A stretch of DNA of 64,000 bases from DTWD01 sp963662965 (lineage in GTDB: Bacteria; Acidobacteriota; Vicinamibacteria; Vicinamibacterales; UBA8438), in NCBI GenBank assembly GCA_963662965.1, contig OY759970.1, positions 4,154,001 through 4,218,000 of the forward strand. The letters run 5' to 3'. How positions within the stretch are numbered: the stretch's first letter is position 1; each line of letters starts with the position of its first letter. The position numbers and the translations under genes are program-made. A model generated the notes under the pieces. It worked only from the letters and a program-made list of their open reading frames with translations. It searched no databases and was not told where the DNA came from. Below are positions 35,057 through 43,406 of the stretch, in pieces.

Positions 35057-36467
35057 AATTTGAAGCGGCGGCTCCTTCACTGGTCGTGCTATACGACCGG
35101 TGACTAAACCGAGGTGAAAGCCTCCCAGCAAAGGAGCCGCCATGAAGAAGCAGTCTCACACAGTCCCTCGTCGTCGCCAATCGGCATCCCCGGCGTCGCG
35201 CCACTTGCCGTTGGTTGACATCCTCATCGATGCACAGGCCGAGCTGCAGGAGCTGGTCATCGCGTCTGGCTTACGGGTGCTCGAGGCGATGCTCGAAGAA
35301 GATCGGGCTGCCGTGTGTGGCCCCCGGTATGCGCATCAGCCGGCCCGGCACGCGTATCGCGCCGGCCATGCTCCGAGCCAAGTCGTCCTGGGCGGGCATA
35401 AAGTCGCGATCCGTCGGCCCCGAGTGCGGCGCGACGGCATGGAGGTGCCGCTGCCCACGGCCCAGGCGTTCACGGACGCGGACCCGCTGAACCGGCGCGT
35501 CGTCGACCAGATGCTCATCGGCGTGGCGACCCGCCAATATGCGCGGAGTCTCGAACCGCTGGGCGCGAACATCACGACGCGGGGCACCAGCAAGAGTGCG
35601 GTCAGTCGACGCTTTGTGGCGCAGACCCAGGCGCAGCTGGACGCGTGGCGCGCGACACCGCTCGACGCGCTGGACCTGGCGGTGCTGCTGATCGATGGGG
35701 TCCAGGTCGGCGGGCACTGTATCGTGGTGGCGCTGGGCATCGACACAACGGGGACCAAACACCCGCTCGGCCTCTGGGAAGGAGCCACGGAGAATGCGAC
35801 GGTCTGTCAGGGCCTGTTGACCAATCTTGCGAGTCGCGGGCTGCGCACCGACCGGAGCCTCCTGGTGATCGTCGATGGGGCGAAGGCCCTCGAGACGGCG
35901 GTGACCCAGACGTTCGGCCGGGCCGCCGTGGTGCAGCGGTGTCAAGTGCACAAGGGCCGGAACATCCTGGAGCATCTCCCCGAGGCACAACGTCCGTGGG
36001 TGAAGGCAATCCTTACCCGCGCCTACACGAACGCCACCGTCAAGACGGCGAAACGACTGCTGCAGGACCTGGCTCGCCGCTTGGACACCGACCACCCGAG
36101 TGCGGCCGCGAGCGTCCGAGAAGGCCTCGACGAGACGCTGACCGTGCTCGGCTTGGGCCTGTCGGAACGCCTCCAACGATCGCTCGCCACCACGAACGCC
36201 ATCGAGAGTCTGCTCAGCCGCACGCGCCATGTGAAGCGCAATGTGAAACGCTGGCGCGGTGGGACGATGGTGCTGCGGTGGGTGGCCGCCGGCGTGCTCG
36301 AAGCCGCGAAGGGGTTCCGCCGGGTCAAAGGATGTCAAGATATGCCGGCGCTCGTCGCCGCCCTCCGGGCGCGTGACGCGCGGCTGGGTCTCGGGGAATC
36401 GTCAGCGATGGTCGCGTAGTCGTGAACCGAGCCGCCGTTGAATTTCAACAGCGCACGGGACATCCCC
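35034..36467 (+). mobile_element. IS256-family insertion sequence, 1434 bp
   Basis: Terminal inverted repeats: left GGGGATGTCCCAGTAGCTG, TTGAAATTTGAAGCGGCGG; right, reversed, GGGGATGTCCCGTGCGCTG, TTGAAATTCAACGGCGGCT. An 8-bp duplication TCCCAGAC flanks it. One transposase gene fills the inside and is intact, so the copy looks recently inserted and potentially active. It sits in the last codons of the amidase gene. Confidence 0.92.
35142..36419 (+). CDS. IS256-family transposase (mutator type)
   Basis: A 425-residue transposase with the ribosome site cagcaaaggag before ATG 35142. The DDE catalytic residues are in VLLIDGVQVGGHC, LLVIVDGAKALETA and TTNAIESLLSRTR. The motif RCQVHKGRNILEHLP (C-x2-H before the Glu) is diagnostic for the IS256/mutator class. 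The N-terminal region with HKVAIRRPRVRRDGMEVPLP is the conserved stretch before the core. Complete length for this subgroup and no lesion seen. Confidence 0.93.
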   Translation: MKKQSHTVPRRRQSASPASRHLPLVDILIDAQAELQELVIASGLRVLEAMLEEDRAAVCGPRYAHQPARHAYRAGHAPSQVVLGGHKVAIRRPRVRRDGMEVPLPTAQAFTDADPLNRRVVDQMLIGVATRQYARSLEPLGANITTRGTSKSAVSRRFVAQTQAQLDAWRATPLDALDLAVLLIDGVQVGGHCIVVALGIDTTGTKHPLGLWEGATENATVCQGLLTNLASRGLRTDRSLLVIVDGAKALETAVTQTFGRAAVVQRCQVHKGRNILEHLPEAQRPWVKAILTRAYTNATVKTAKRLLQDLARRLDTDHPSAAASVREGLDETLTVLGLGLSERLQRSLATTNAIESLLSRTRHVKRNVKRWRGGTMVLRWVAAGVLEAAKGFRRVKGCQDMPALVAALRARDARLGLGESSAMVA

Positions 36468-36475
36468 TCCCAGAC

Positions 36476-36773
36476 TCTGACGAGTGTTAGCGTGCGTTTC
36501 ACGAGTCCGTAGCGGGCAGGTTGTGCTCCCGTCACGCGGCCACGGTCGGGGTGTCACTTTGCACGCCATGAGGTACCCCGACCGCGCCTGCTCGTTCGAG
36601 CCCGCTCTGGATGATCTCGACGCACCCGTGATGTGCACGCTCGTGGTGGCAGGAGAGTCGATGTCGCTAGTACGATCAGGGCGCGCACGGCACGCCCCCG
36701 CCGGACACGGAGCGGAGCGAGGGGGTCCCGCGAGTGCCGGCGGCGGGGTTCGGGGCCGCAGGCCCCGTCTAAG
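36476..36773. other. Intergenic stretch after the IS256 element
   Basis: About 300 bp with no convincing gene. It holds a perfect 7-bp hairpin (CGGGGCC GCA GGCCCCG, 36751-36767) near the 3-prime end of the minus-strand amidase. No T run follows on that strand, so it is only a weak terminator candidate. Confidence 0.45.
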
Positions 36774-38327
36774 TTAGTCGAGCGGAGGCGTCGCATCCGG
36801 TGGGCGCCGAATAGCGGTCGCCTGCTCGAAGGCGAAAGCGAGGGTGAGCAGCGTTGGCTCACTCCACTCGGCACCGATCAGCTCGATGCCGACCGGAACG
36901 CCGATGGGGGCGGACGCCGTGGGAGCGGAGAACCCCCCGGGAAACGTGATGGCGGGAAAGCCGGTCCCATTCGAGAGCACGCCGTTCCGCTCGCGCTGGG
37001 GCTCTCCGATCGGCACGACCAGACGGCGCTGGTGTGGATAGAGGATGGCATCCAGTCGGTGATCCGCCATGACGGTCATGACTGCCTGACGCAGGCGCTG
37101 GCGGCGACGGAGCCGCCGTCGGTATTCCGGATCGGTCAAGCCGTCCACGACCCGCGCATCCCCTTCGAGGCTCTCGCGGATCGCCTCGTGGAATCGACCG
37201 CGTCGGATGAACTCGCTCAAGGTTTTCACCGGCGCTCGCGGCCCCAGACCGACCAGGTATGTGTTGAAGGCGATCTTCCCTTCGAAGCGGGACACGGCGA
37301 GGTCACGCGTCAGCGCGTTGAGACCTGGGATGCCAATCTCGACGGTCGTGGTCCCCAGAGCCTCCATCTGTCCCACGGCGGTTGCGGTGACGGCGTTGAC
37401 CTCTTCATGGACGGCCTCGGTGCCGAAGAAGTCGACGAGGATGCCGATGCGAGCACCCTCGAGACCCCGGCGATCGAGAGAGCTCACGTAGCTCTCCGGG
37501 ATCTTGCCGAGACTAAAGGCGGTAATCGGGTCCTTCGGGTCATAGCCGGCGATCACGTCGAGCATGCGGGCGGCGTCTTCCACCGTGCGAGTGATCGGCC
37601 CGACTGCGTCCTGCGTCGTACTCAGGGGAATAACGCCGTCACGGCTGACGAGTCCGCGGGTTGGCCGGAGACCGACCAGGCTCTGCGCGGAAGCGGGCGA
37701 GCGGATGGACTGGCCGGTGTCGCTGCCCGTGCCGAGCGTGGCGAAGTTTGCAGCGATCGCCGCCCCGGTACCCCCGCTGGAGCCGCCGGGCGTGCGGGTC
37801 AGATCGTACGGGTTCTTCGTCTGACCACCGAGGGAGCTGACGGTCGTCCCTCCACGGGCGAGCTCAGTCAGATTGGTCTTCGCGATCACGAGGGCTCCGG
37901 CGGCTCGCAGCCGCGCGACGACGAAGGCGTCGTCCTCCGGCGTGGACTCGGCCAGCGTTAACGCACCACCCGTGGTTGGCAGGTCCGCCGTGTCGAAGTT
38001 GTCCTTCAAGACGAGGGGAATACAGTGCAGCGGTCCGACCGCGGACGGGTGGCGCGCGAATCTGGCGTCCATGGCCGCCGCAGTTTCGAGCGCCAGCGGA
38101 TTCAGAGTGAGGATGGCGTTCAGTGCGGGCCCGTCGTCGTCGAAGGCGTCGATCCGGTTCAGGTACGCGGCTACGAGCTGCCGGCAGCTGAGCGCTCCCG
38201 AGGCAAACCCGGCGTGGATCTTGGCTACCGTCGTCTCTTCCAAGACGGACGGCGTCGCCTGGGTGCCCGAGAATCCGTACGAGAGGGCTCCCACCGCTGT
38301 AAGGAACCATGCGATGGAGCGAGCCAT
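36774..38327 (-). CDS. Secreted amidase, second copy
   Basis: A 517-residue amidase-signature protein with an N-terminal hydrophobic signal (IAWFLTAVGALSYGFSGTQA). Triad residues: Lys in IPLVLKDNFDTADLP, cis-Ser in RTPGGSSGGTGAAIAA and Ser in GTGSDTGQSIRSPAS. The C-terminal part GIPVGIELIGAEWSEPTLL-like region is present. Length and order match aspartyl/glutamyl amidase relatives and secreted amidases, which cleave simple amides; the substrate is unknown. It is read convergent to the IS256 side and follows the DUF1501 gene on the same strand with a 7-base gap, so DUF1800, DUF1501 and amidase likely form one operon. Confidence 0.87.
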   Translation of the reverse strand: MARSIAWFLTAVGALSYGFSGTQATPSVLEETTVAKIHAGFASGALSCRQLVAAYLNRIDAFDDDGPALNAILTLNPLALETAAAMDARFARHPSAVGPLHCIPLVLKDNFDTADLPTTGGALTLAESTPEDDAFVVARLRAAGALVIAKTNLTELARGGTTVSSLGGQTKNPYDLTRTPGGSSGGTGAAIAANFATLGTGSDTGQSIRSPASAQSLVGLRPTRGLVSRDGVIPLSTTQDAVGPITRTVEDAARMLDVIAGYDPKDPITAFSLGKIPESYVSSLDRRGLEGARIGILVDFFGTEAVHEEVNAVTATAVGQMEALGTTTVEIGIPGLNALTRDLAVSRFEGKIAFNTYLVGLGPRAPVKTLSEFIRRGRFHEAIRESLEGDARVVDGLTDPEYRRRLRRRQRLRQAVMTVMADHRLDAILYPHQRRLVVPIGEPQRERNGVLSNGTGFPAITFPGGFSAPTASAPIGVPVGIELIGAEWSEPTLLTLAFAFEQATAIRRPPDATPPLD

Positions 38328-38334
38328 GACCCCG

Positions 38335-39585
38335 CTACGTGAACATGCCCAGGGTCTCGAACTTGCTCCCGAGCACGGTCTCCGACTTCGAGTACCCCAG
38401 GAACTTCTCGATGAGGGTGGCGTACACTCGCCGGAAGTCGGTCGTGTGCTGCAAGTTGTCCCCGAGCACGAGCTCGGTCAGGCTGGGCGGGCGGCTGTAA
38501 TGACCGCCGGTGACCCCGCCGCCGAGCACGAAGGAGACGTTGGCGGTGCCATGGTCGGTGCCGAGGCCGGTGTTTTCCGGCACGCGGCGCCCGAACTCGC
38601 TGTGGACGAGCATGGCCACCTCGTCCTGCTTGCCGAGGCGCTTCATCTCCTCGAAGAACCCCCAGACCGCGTCGGAACAGTACTGTACCTGGCGATTGTG
38701 CGGGCTCTCCTGATTGACGTGCGTGTCGAACAGGCTGTTGCGGAGCCGCACGTAGTAGAGACGCGCCGGGAAGTCGTTCTCGATCAGCGCCACGACCCTG
38801 TCGAGGTCCAGCAGGCGCAGGTCTGGGTTGCGCGTGCCGTTGTAGGTCTCCCACGCCTGTTTGACGAGGGCCGACGCCTCGCGGGCGCTCTGGTTCACGT
38901 CCAACAGAAACTTGTGGACCTCGCCGCGGGCCACCTGCCCGGTGTCGAGCTTCTCCATACCCTGGCGCTGCCGGTAAAACATGTCTCGCCTGAATCCGTC
39001 CGGATCGTTGAAAACGACAGGCACGTGGTCGCGCGCTCGCACGGCCAGCGTCTGCGACGCAGCGATGTTGACCAGGTAATTGGGCGACCCCTTCGGATCC
39101 AGGGCGTCGGCGGTGCGGCCATACCACCCGTACGCTTCACCGCTGTTGGGGGCACCGGTGTGCCAGTACGAGCTGGAGGCGAAGTGGGAGAACGACGGCT
39201 GGTCGTAGCCCGCGCCATGGATGACGGCGAGATTGCCTTCTTCCCACAGCCGGTGCATCCCGACCATCGACTTCTGGAAGCCGAAGTGATCATCGACCTT
39301 GATCACGTCAGCCTCGCGGACGCCGATGGTTGGACGGTGTCGATACAGCGCGTCATCACCGTACGGGACAAAGGTGCTCAAGCCGTCGTAGCCGCCGAAC
39401 CACTCGAACACCACCAAGATTTTGCCCTCGGTGGCGGCCAGCGCTTCCGACGTCGCCCCGAACAGCGGCGGCAGCGGGCTCACGCCGCCGAGGAGGCCCA
39501 GGCCGATGCCCCGGGCGCCGATCTTGAGCGCCTGGCGCCGAGACACGCCACTCATGTCGCACAGCTTTTTGCTTCGGTTTGTCAT
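38335..39585 (-). CDS. DUF1501 domain protein with twin-arginine signal
   Basis: A 416-residue protein whose N-terminus VSRRQALKIGARGIGLGLLG is a twin-arginine export signal. Family landmarks: KILVVFEWFGGYDGLSTFVP at the start, HFGFQKSMVGMHRLWEEGNL, GAGYDQPSFSHFASSSYW and, near the end, LVHSEFGRRVPENTGLGTDH followed by GTANVSFVLGGGV. The HSEFGRR and TDHGT motifs are those of the DUF1501 family, which belongs to the alkaline-phosphatase/sulfatase-like fold. It almost always sits next to a DUF1800 gene, as here. Function unproven; periplasmic hydrolase is likely. Confidence 0.9.
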   Translation of the reverse strand: MTNRSKKLCDMSGVSRRQALKIGARGIGLGLLGGVSPLPPLFGATSEALAATEGKILVVFEWFGGYDGLSTFVPYGDDALYRHRPTIGVREADVIKVDDHFGFQKSMVGMHRLWEEGNLAVIHGAGYDQPSFSHFASSSYWHTGAPNSGEAYGWYGRTADALDPKGSPNYLVNIAASQTLAVRARDHVPVVFNDPDGFRRDMFYRQRQGMEKLDTGQVARGEVHKFLLDVNQSAREASALVKQAWETYNGTRNPDLRLLDLDRVVALIENDFPARLYYVRLRNSLFDTHVNQESPHNRQVQYCSDAVWGFFEEMKRLGKQDEVAMLVHSEFGRRVPENTGLGTDHGTANVSFVLGGGVTGGHYSRPPSLTELVLGDNLQHTTDFRRVYATLIEKFLGYSKSETVLGSKFETLGMFT

Positions 39586-39597
39586 GGTGATGCACCT

Positions 39598-41445
39598 CTA
39601 GTCGATTTGATACTCCGGTGTGCTCATGATGATGTGGGTCACCATGCGCAGCGGGTCTTCCATATAGGTCTCGGCGCGGGCGAGGTCCGTGGTGCCGAGT
39701 TCGTCATACAGGAGCGTCACCAGCGCCCGGCGTGTGTCGTCCGACACCGGGATCCGCAGGAACCGCTCCAGCAAGGCATCGACCGCCTCGCCGGTGGTCG
39801 CCGAGCCGGAGTCGAGGACGATCTGCGTCAGGTTGATCCGGGCGGCGCCCCGCGGCGTCGGAATCAGCTTTTGCATCGCCTGGGCCCAGGCGCGGTACCC
39901 GGAGACGCGGGTGTTGAACAGTTCGTCGCGCTCCATGTTTGCCAGGTCGAAGGCGAGCATCTTGTCAGGGTCATCGTCGAGCGCGATCGCCGCACTGAAG
40001 TCAAAGCCGCGGCGCAGGCGTTCGCCGACGATGCCGTCCCCGCTCCGGGAGAGGAAGTTTGGATCCCGGAACGCGATGACGTTGGGAAACAGGTACTCGA
40101 AGGCGACGTTGCCCCGCTCCTGAAGGAGCGCCGGCGTGATCCACGACCGGCCCTGGGCCCAACCGGCGACCGACGGCGGGTTCAGTAGGTGCTGGCCCAG
40201 CGCGATCGTGGTGCTGTTGAAGTCGGGCACGCCGGGTACGTCGTCGGCGCCGAGCTGCTTCAGCATCGTGATCACGTGCTCGACCGGACCCTTGATGTGG
40301 GCGCCGTGGCTCGCCTCGCTGTAGAAGTCCCGCGACAAAAAGATCCTCGTCAACAGCGGCCGCAGCTCGTAGTCGTGGTCTCGCAGCACGGCGCCGAGCT
40401 CAGCCGTCAGTGCCGGCGACAAATCCTCGCGCACGAAGAAGCGGTACAGTTTCGCCGCGATGTAGTCGGCCGTCACCGGCTGCTCGAGGATGATCTCGAG
40501 CACGTCGACGCCGTCGAAGTTCCCGGTACCTCCCAGAAACGTCTTGGACTCGTCATCGTGCAGCGCGGTGTTGACGACGAAGTCGAGGTTCTCGAAGTTC
40601 CAGCCGGTGAAGGCACGGGCGCCCTCGCGGACGTCCTGCTCTGTGTAGTTGCCGACGCCCATCGAGAACAGCTCCATCACCTCGCGGGCGAAGTTCTCGT
40701 TGGCGGCTCCCTTCACGTTCACCCCGGCATCCAGGTAGTAGAGCATTCCTGGATCCTTCGCGACCGCCACCAGCAAGTCGCCGAAGTTGCCGGCCGCATG
40801 ACGCTCGAACAGATCGATCTGCCCCAGCATCTTGCGGTAGTCGCGGACCTTGTTCTGGGCGGTGGCGAAATGCCCGTGCCAGAAAAGCGCCAGCTTCTCC
40901 TGGAGCGGCCGGTTGGTGTCGAGCATCCGTTCGGCCCACCAGTACCCGACCCGGCGGGTCTCGAGCTGGGTGGCCCGCAGCCAGTAGAAGAAGCGGTCGG
41001 AGACCGGCTGCATGTGGCGGTTGACGTGGTCGGGTTTGACCCGGACGCCCATGCTCTCGCCTTGCTTCATCGCCAGCTCGGTGGCGGCCGGTCGGCTCGG
41101 TGGAAAATGCATCAACGACTCATCCCAGAAGCCGGAATGCACGAACGGCGGCAGGTGGTCGTTCGAGAGGTCGTCGTAGTGCACGAGGGAGCGGACCGCC
41201 TGCTCGGCGGTCATGTCCGCCAGCTTCTGGATCTCCTCCGGGGTGCCGCTGAAGCCGGCGCGGCCCAGCAGATGCTCGGCGCGGTCGTAGCTCCAGTCGG
41301 CGGCCGTGATCGGGGTCAGCTCCCCCGTCCATGAGGCGGGTCCCGGCGCCTGGCCCATCAGGTGTGCCGAACCGGCGTGACCGGTGAGGGCAAGGGCCGC
41401 CACGGCACCAGCCACTGTTGCCCAACGGTGGCGTCGAGTCGTCAT
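39598..41445 (-). CDS. DUF1800 domain protein, secreted
   Basis: A 615-residue protein starting at ATG 41445, which has aatgaaggggaccc as ribosome site; a longer start at 41481 is less likely. Signal peptide: WATVAGAVAALALTGHAGSA. DUF1800 landmarks: AEHLLGRAGFSGTPEEIQKL, KLALFWHGHFATAQNKVRDY, ANENFAREVMELFSMGVGNY, REGARAFTGWNF and NPPSVAGWAQGRSWITP. These are shared throughout the family, which is partnered with DUF1501; the intergenic gap to that gene is 12 bases. The pair is common in Planctomycetota and Acidobacteriota and of unknown role. Confidence 0.9.
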   Translation of the reverse strand: MTTRRHRWATVAGAVAALALTGHAGSAHLMGQAPGPASWTGELTPITAADWSYDRAEHLLGRAGFSGTPEEIQKLADMTAEQAVRSLVHYDDLSNDHLPPFVHSGFWDESLMHFPPSRPAATELAMKQGESMGVRVKPDHVNRHMQPVSDRFFYWLRATQLETRRVGYWWAERMLDTNRPLQEKLALFWHGHFATAQNKVRDYRKMLGQIDLFERHAAGNFGDLLVAVAKDPGMLYYLDAGVNVKGAANENFAREVMELFSMGVGNYTEQDVREGARAFTGWNFENLDFVVNTALHDDESKTFLGGTGNFDGVDVLEIILEQPVTADYIAAKLYRFFVREDLSPALTAELGAVLRDHDYELRPLLTRIFLSRDFYSEASHGAHIKGPVEHVITMLKQLGADDVPGVPDFNSTTIALGQHLLNPPSVAGWAQGRSWITPALLQERGNVAFEYLFPNVIAFRDPNFLSRSGDGIVGERLRRGFDFSAAIALDDDPDKMLAFDLANMERDELFNTRVSGYRAWAQAMQKLIPTPRGAARINLTQIVLDSGSATTGEAVDALLERFLRIPVSDDTRRALVTLLYDELGTTDLARAETYMEDPLRMVTHIIMSTPEYQID

Positions 41446-41601
41446 GAGTGGGTCCCCTTCATTATCAGTACCGTTATACACCGAGCCCGTCCGGCGCGGC
41501 CGAGTTTCTTCCTTGTGTATTCTGCGCTTGTTTGCACACTCTCCAGCCGTTCGTGCCTGACCTCACCTTGCCTTGCCTCACCAGGTGGCATAATCAGCCC
41601 A

Positions 41602-42960
41602 GTGTTCCTACCATCGCTCCGGCCGGTCATCGCCGCGATCACGACGACACTGTCCATCCTGCTGCTGTCGGTCGGCGTGGCGACGGCACAGAATGAAGAG
41701 TGGACCCGTCTCTGGCATGGCGTTATGCCAGAGGACGACAAGGCATTCTCGGTGTTGTGGGCGGACGAGAGTCTCTTCGTTTCTGGATTTACCAACATCA
41801 ATACACAGGGGCGCACTGACGATGGTGCCCTCGTGTTGATCTATACCTCGGACGGCGTGTTGGAATTTACCGTCACCCACGACGTTGACGGGGGCGGGGG
41901 CAACGATGTGGCCTCAGGCTTTGCTCTCTCCCCCGATGCGGAGAGCCTGTGCCTCGTTGGGGGCACGCCGGCGACCGACCAGACGAGTGACGCGTGGATC
42001 GTCAAATACGCGGAAGAGGGCGAGGTCTGGCCCCGTCGTTTTAACGGCGCCGACAACGACTGGGACACCACGCATGGAGTCGCCCTCTCACCGGACGGCG
42101 CACGCGTCTACGTCGCTGGCCACACGACGTTGTCCGAGCAGGGAAGGAACGTCTGGGTACGCAAGTGCACCGCAGACGGCGACACGGTGTGGACTCGAAC
42201 GTACGACCGCGGCGCTACCGGCCCCCCCTCGCTCTTGGTCGATCTTGAGCTCCAGCAAGGTGGCGACGACGCGTTGAGCATCGTGGCGGCACCGGACGGG
42301 CACGTCTATGTGGCTGGCTACGTGACTGGTGGCAACGGCCGAAGTGATATCTGGATTCGCAAATACACCCCAGAGGGCGCGGGCTCTGGACCCGCACCGT
42401 TGACGGTCTCGATCTTGGTGCGGATGGCGCCTTCGGGTTGGCCCTGTCGCCAGACGGAGAGAGCCTCTTTGTCGCCGGCTACACAACCACCGGGCCAGAC
42501 AACCAAGACGCATGGGTGGCACAGTACTCGGCTGACGTCGAACTCGTGGTCGAACACGTCTGACGTCGGTGAGGGGCGTGCCGACATCGCGACCGGCATT
42601 GCCGTCTCCGGTACTGGCAAGAGCCTCTATGTAGTCGGGTGTGTCGCACAGGAACGGGACGACATCGCCATCTGGGTACGCAAATACTCGTCGGACGGCA
42701 CTGCGCAGTGGACAGACACATACGATGGGCCGGGGAACGAGAAGGATTGCGGCATGGCCATTGCGGCGGCAGAGGACGGTGGGGTCTACGCGGCGGGATC
42801 GGCGACCATTAGTGGTGAGGGTGCCGACGTCTGGATCCGCAAGTGCTCAGAATCCTCGACGCCGTCAGGGCCGGCCACGCAGACGATGACCGCGATGCCG
42901 GTCGGATCCAGCGGCGGTCACGTTCATGTCCCAGTACGACCAGGGCGACAACGGCCTTGA
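41602..42960 (+). CDS. Secreted repeat-propeller protein with an internal out-of-frame segment
   Basis: A 452-residue frame from GTG 41602. A signal peptide (TTTLSILLLSVGVATAQ) leads to repeats of the SBBP/WD40-like type: LSPDAESLCLVGGTPATDQT, SPDGARVYVAGHTTLSEQGR, AAPDGHVYVAGYVTGGNGRS and AAAEDGGVYAAGSATISGEG, each followed by W-x-RK-Y/C. Between about 42380 and 42545 the blade sequence lies in another frame (LWTRTVDGLDLGADGAFGLA, LSPDGESLFVAGYTTTGPDN), while the main frame stays open with nonsense text. Two opposing indels thus bracket about 55 codons. The last 25 residues also look scrambled. It may fold poorly. Confidence 0.65.
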   Translation: MFLPSLRPVIAAITTTLSILLLSVGVATAQNEEWTRLWHGVMPEDDKAFSVLWADESLFVSGFTNINTQGRTDDGALVLIYTSDGVLEFTVTHDVDGGGGNDVASGFALSPDAESLCLVGGTPATDQTSDAWIVKYAEEGEVWPRRFNGADNDWDTTHGVALSPDGARVYVAGHTTLSEQGRNVWVRKCTADGDTVWTRTYDRGATGPPSLLVDLELQQGGDDALSIVAAPDGHVYVAGYVTGGNGRSDIWIRKYTPEGAGSGPAPLTVSILVRMAPSGWPCRQTERASLSPATQPPGQTTKTHGWHSTRLTSNSWSNTSDVGEGRADIATGIAVSGTGKSLYVVGCVAQERDDIAIWVRKYSSDGTAQWTDTYDGPGNEKDCGMAIAAAEDGGVYAAGSATISGEGADVWIRKCSESSTPSGPATQTMTAMPVGSSGGHVHVPVRPGRQRP

Positions 42961-43393
42961 TATCGGAATGACGACCGGTGGCCGCTTCTTCAGTATTGGC
43001 GACGGGGTCGTCACCGTGGTCGAGCTGAACACCGGACAGGGGCTCCCAGGCACAAACTACCGTGTTCAGATGGAGCACACCGCGACACTCGGCTCCGAGT
43101 ATCACTTCGAGATCGACGGCACGGTGTTCGACCAGGATCAGCGAGACAATGTCTTCGTAGCTGTCGGCGACAACGTTAGTGTGGGCCAGCACATTGCCAA
43201 TTTCCTGTCTCAGGATGACGACGCACACGTGCACTTCGGGATCTACCAACTGGGGGAGGCGGGCGTCGTCCGGTGTCCAGTCGACTATTTCTCGCCCGAA
43301 GTAGCGACGCAACTTGAGAACCTGTACGACGACTTGGTCAATGTAGAGAAACGGTCTTCGCAACCAGATCTTTGTCCAGAATCAAGCCCGTAG
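42926..43393 (+). CDS. M23-peptidase-like domain, probably a fragment
   Basis: 155 residues from ATG 42926, overlapping the end of the propeller gene in another frame. NGLDIGMTTGGRFFSIGDGV matches the first strands of LytM/M23 peptidases, HTATLGSEYHFEIDG the middle and DDDAHVHFGIY the HxH zinc motif of that family. The first zinc ligand, normally His before NGLD, is Asp here (GDNGLD), so catalysis is doubtful. Without a signal peptide the domain would need the preceding gene, so it may have been the C-terminus of that protein before frame loss near 42880. Confidence 0.5.
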   Translation: MSQYDQGDNGLDIGMTTGGRFFSIGDGVVTVVELNTGQGLPGTNYRVQMEHTATLGSEYHFEIDGTVFDQDQRDNVFVAVGDNVSVGQHIANFLSQDDDAHVHFGIYQLGEAGVVRCPVDYFSPEVATQLENLYDDLVNVEKRSSQPDLCPESSP

Positions 43394-43406
43394 TGGAGAG
43401 CTCGCC

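Noticed and set aside
36751..36767. Rho-independent terminator of the amidase gene
   Set aside because: The 7-bp hairpin is perfect but no T-rich tract follows on the relevant strand, so it is only mentioned within the intergenic entry.
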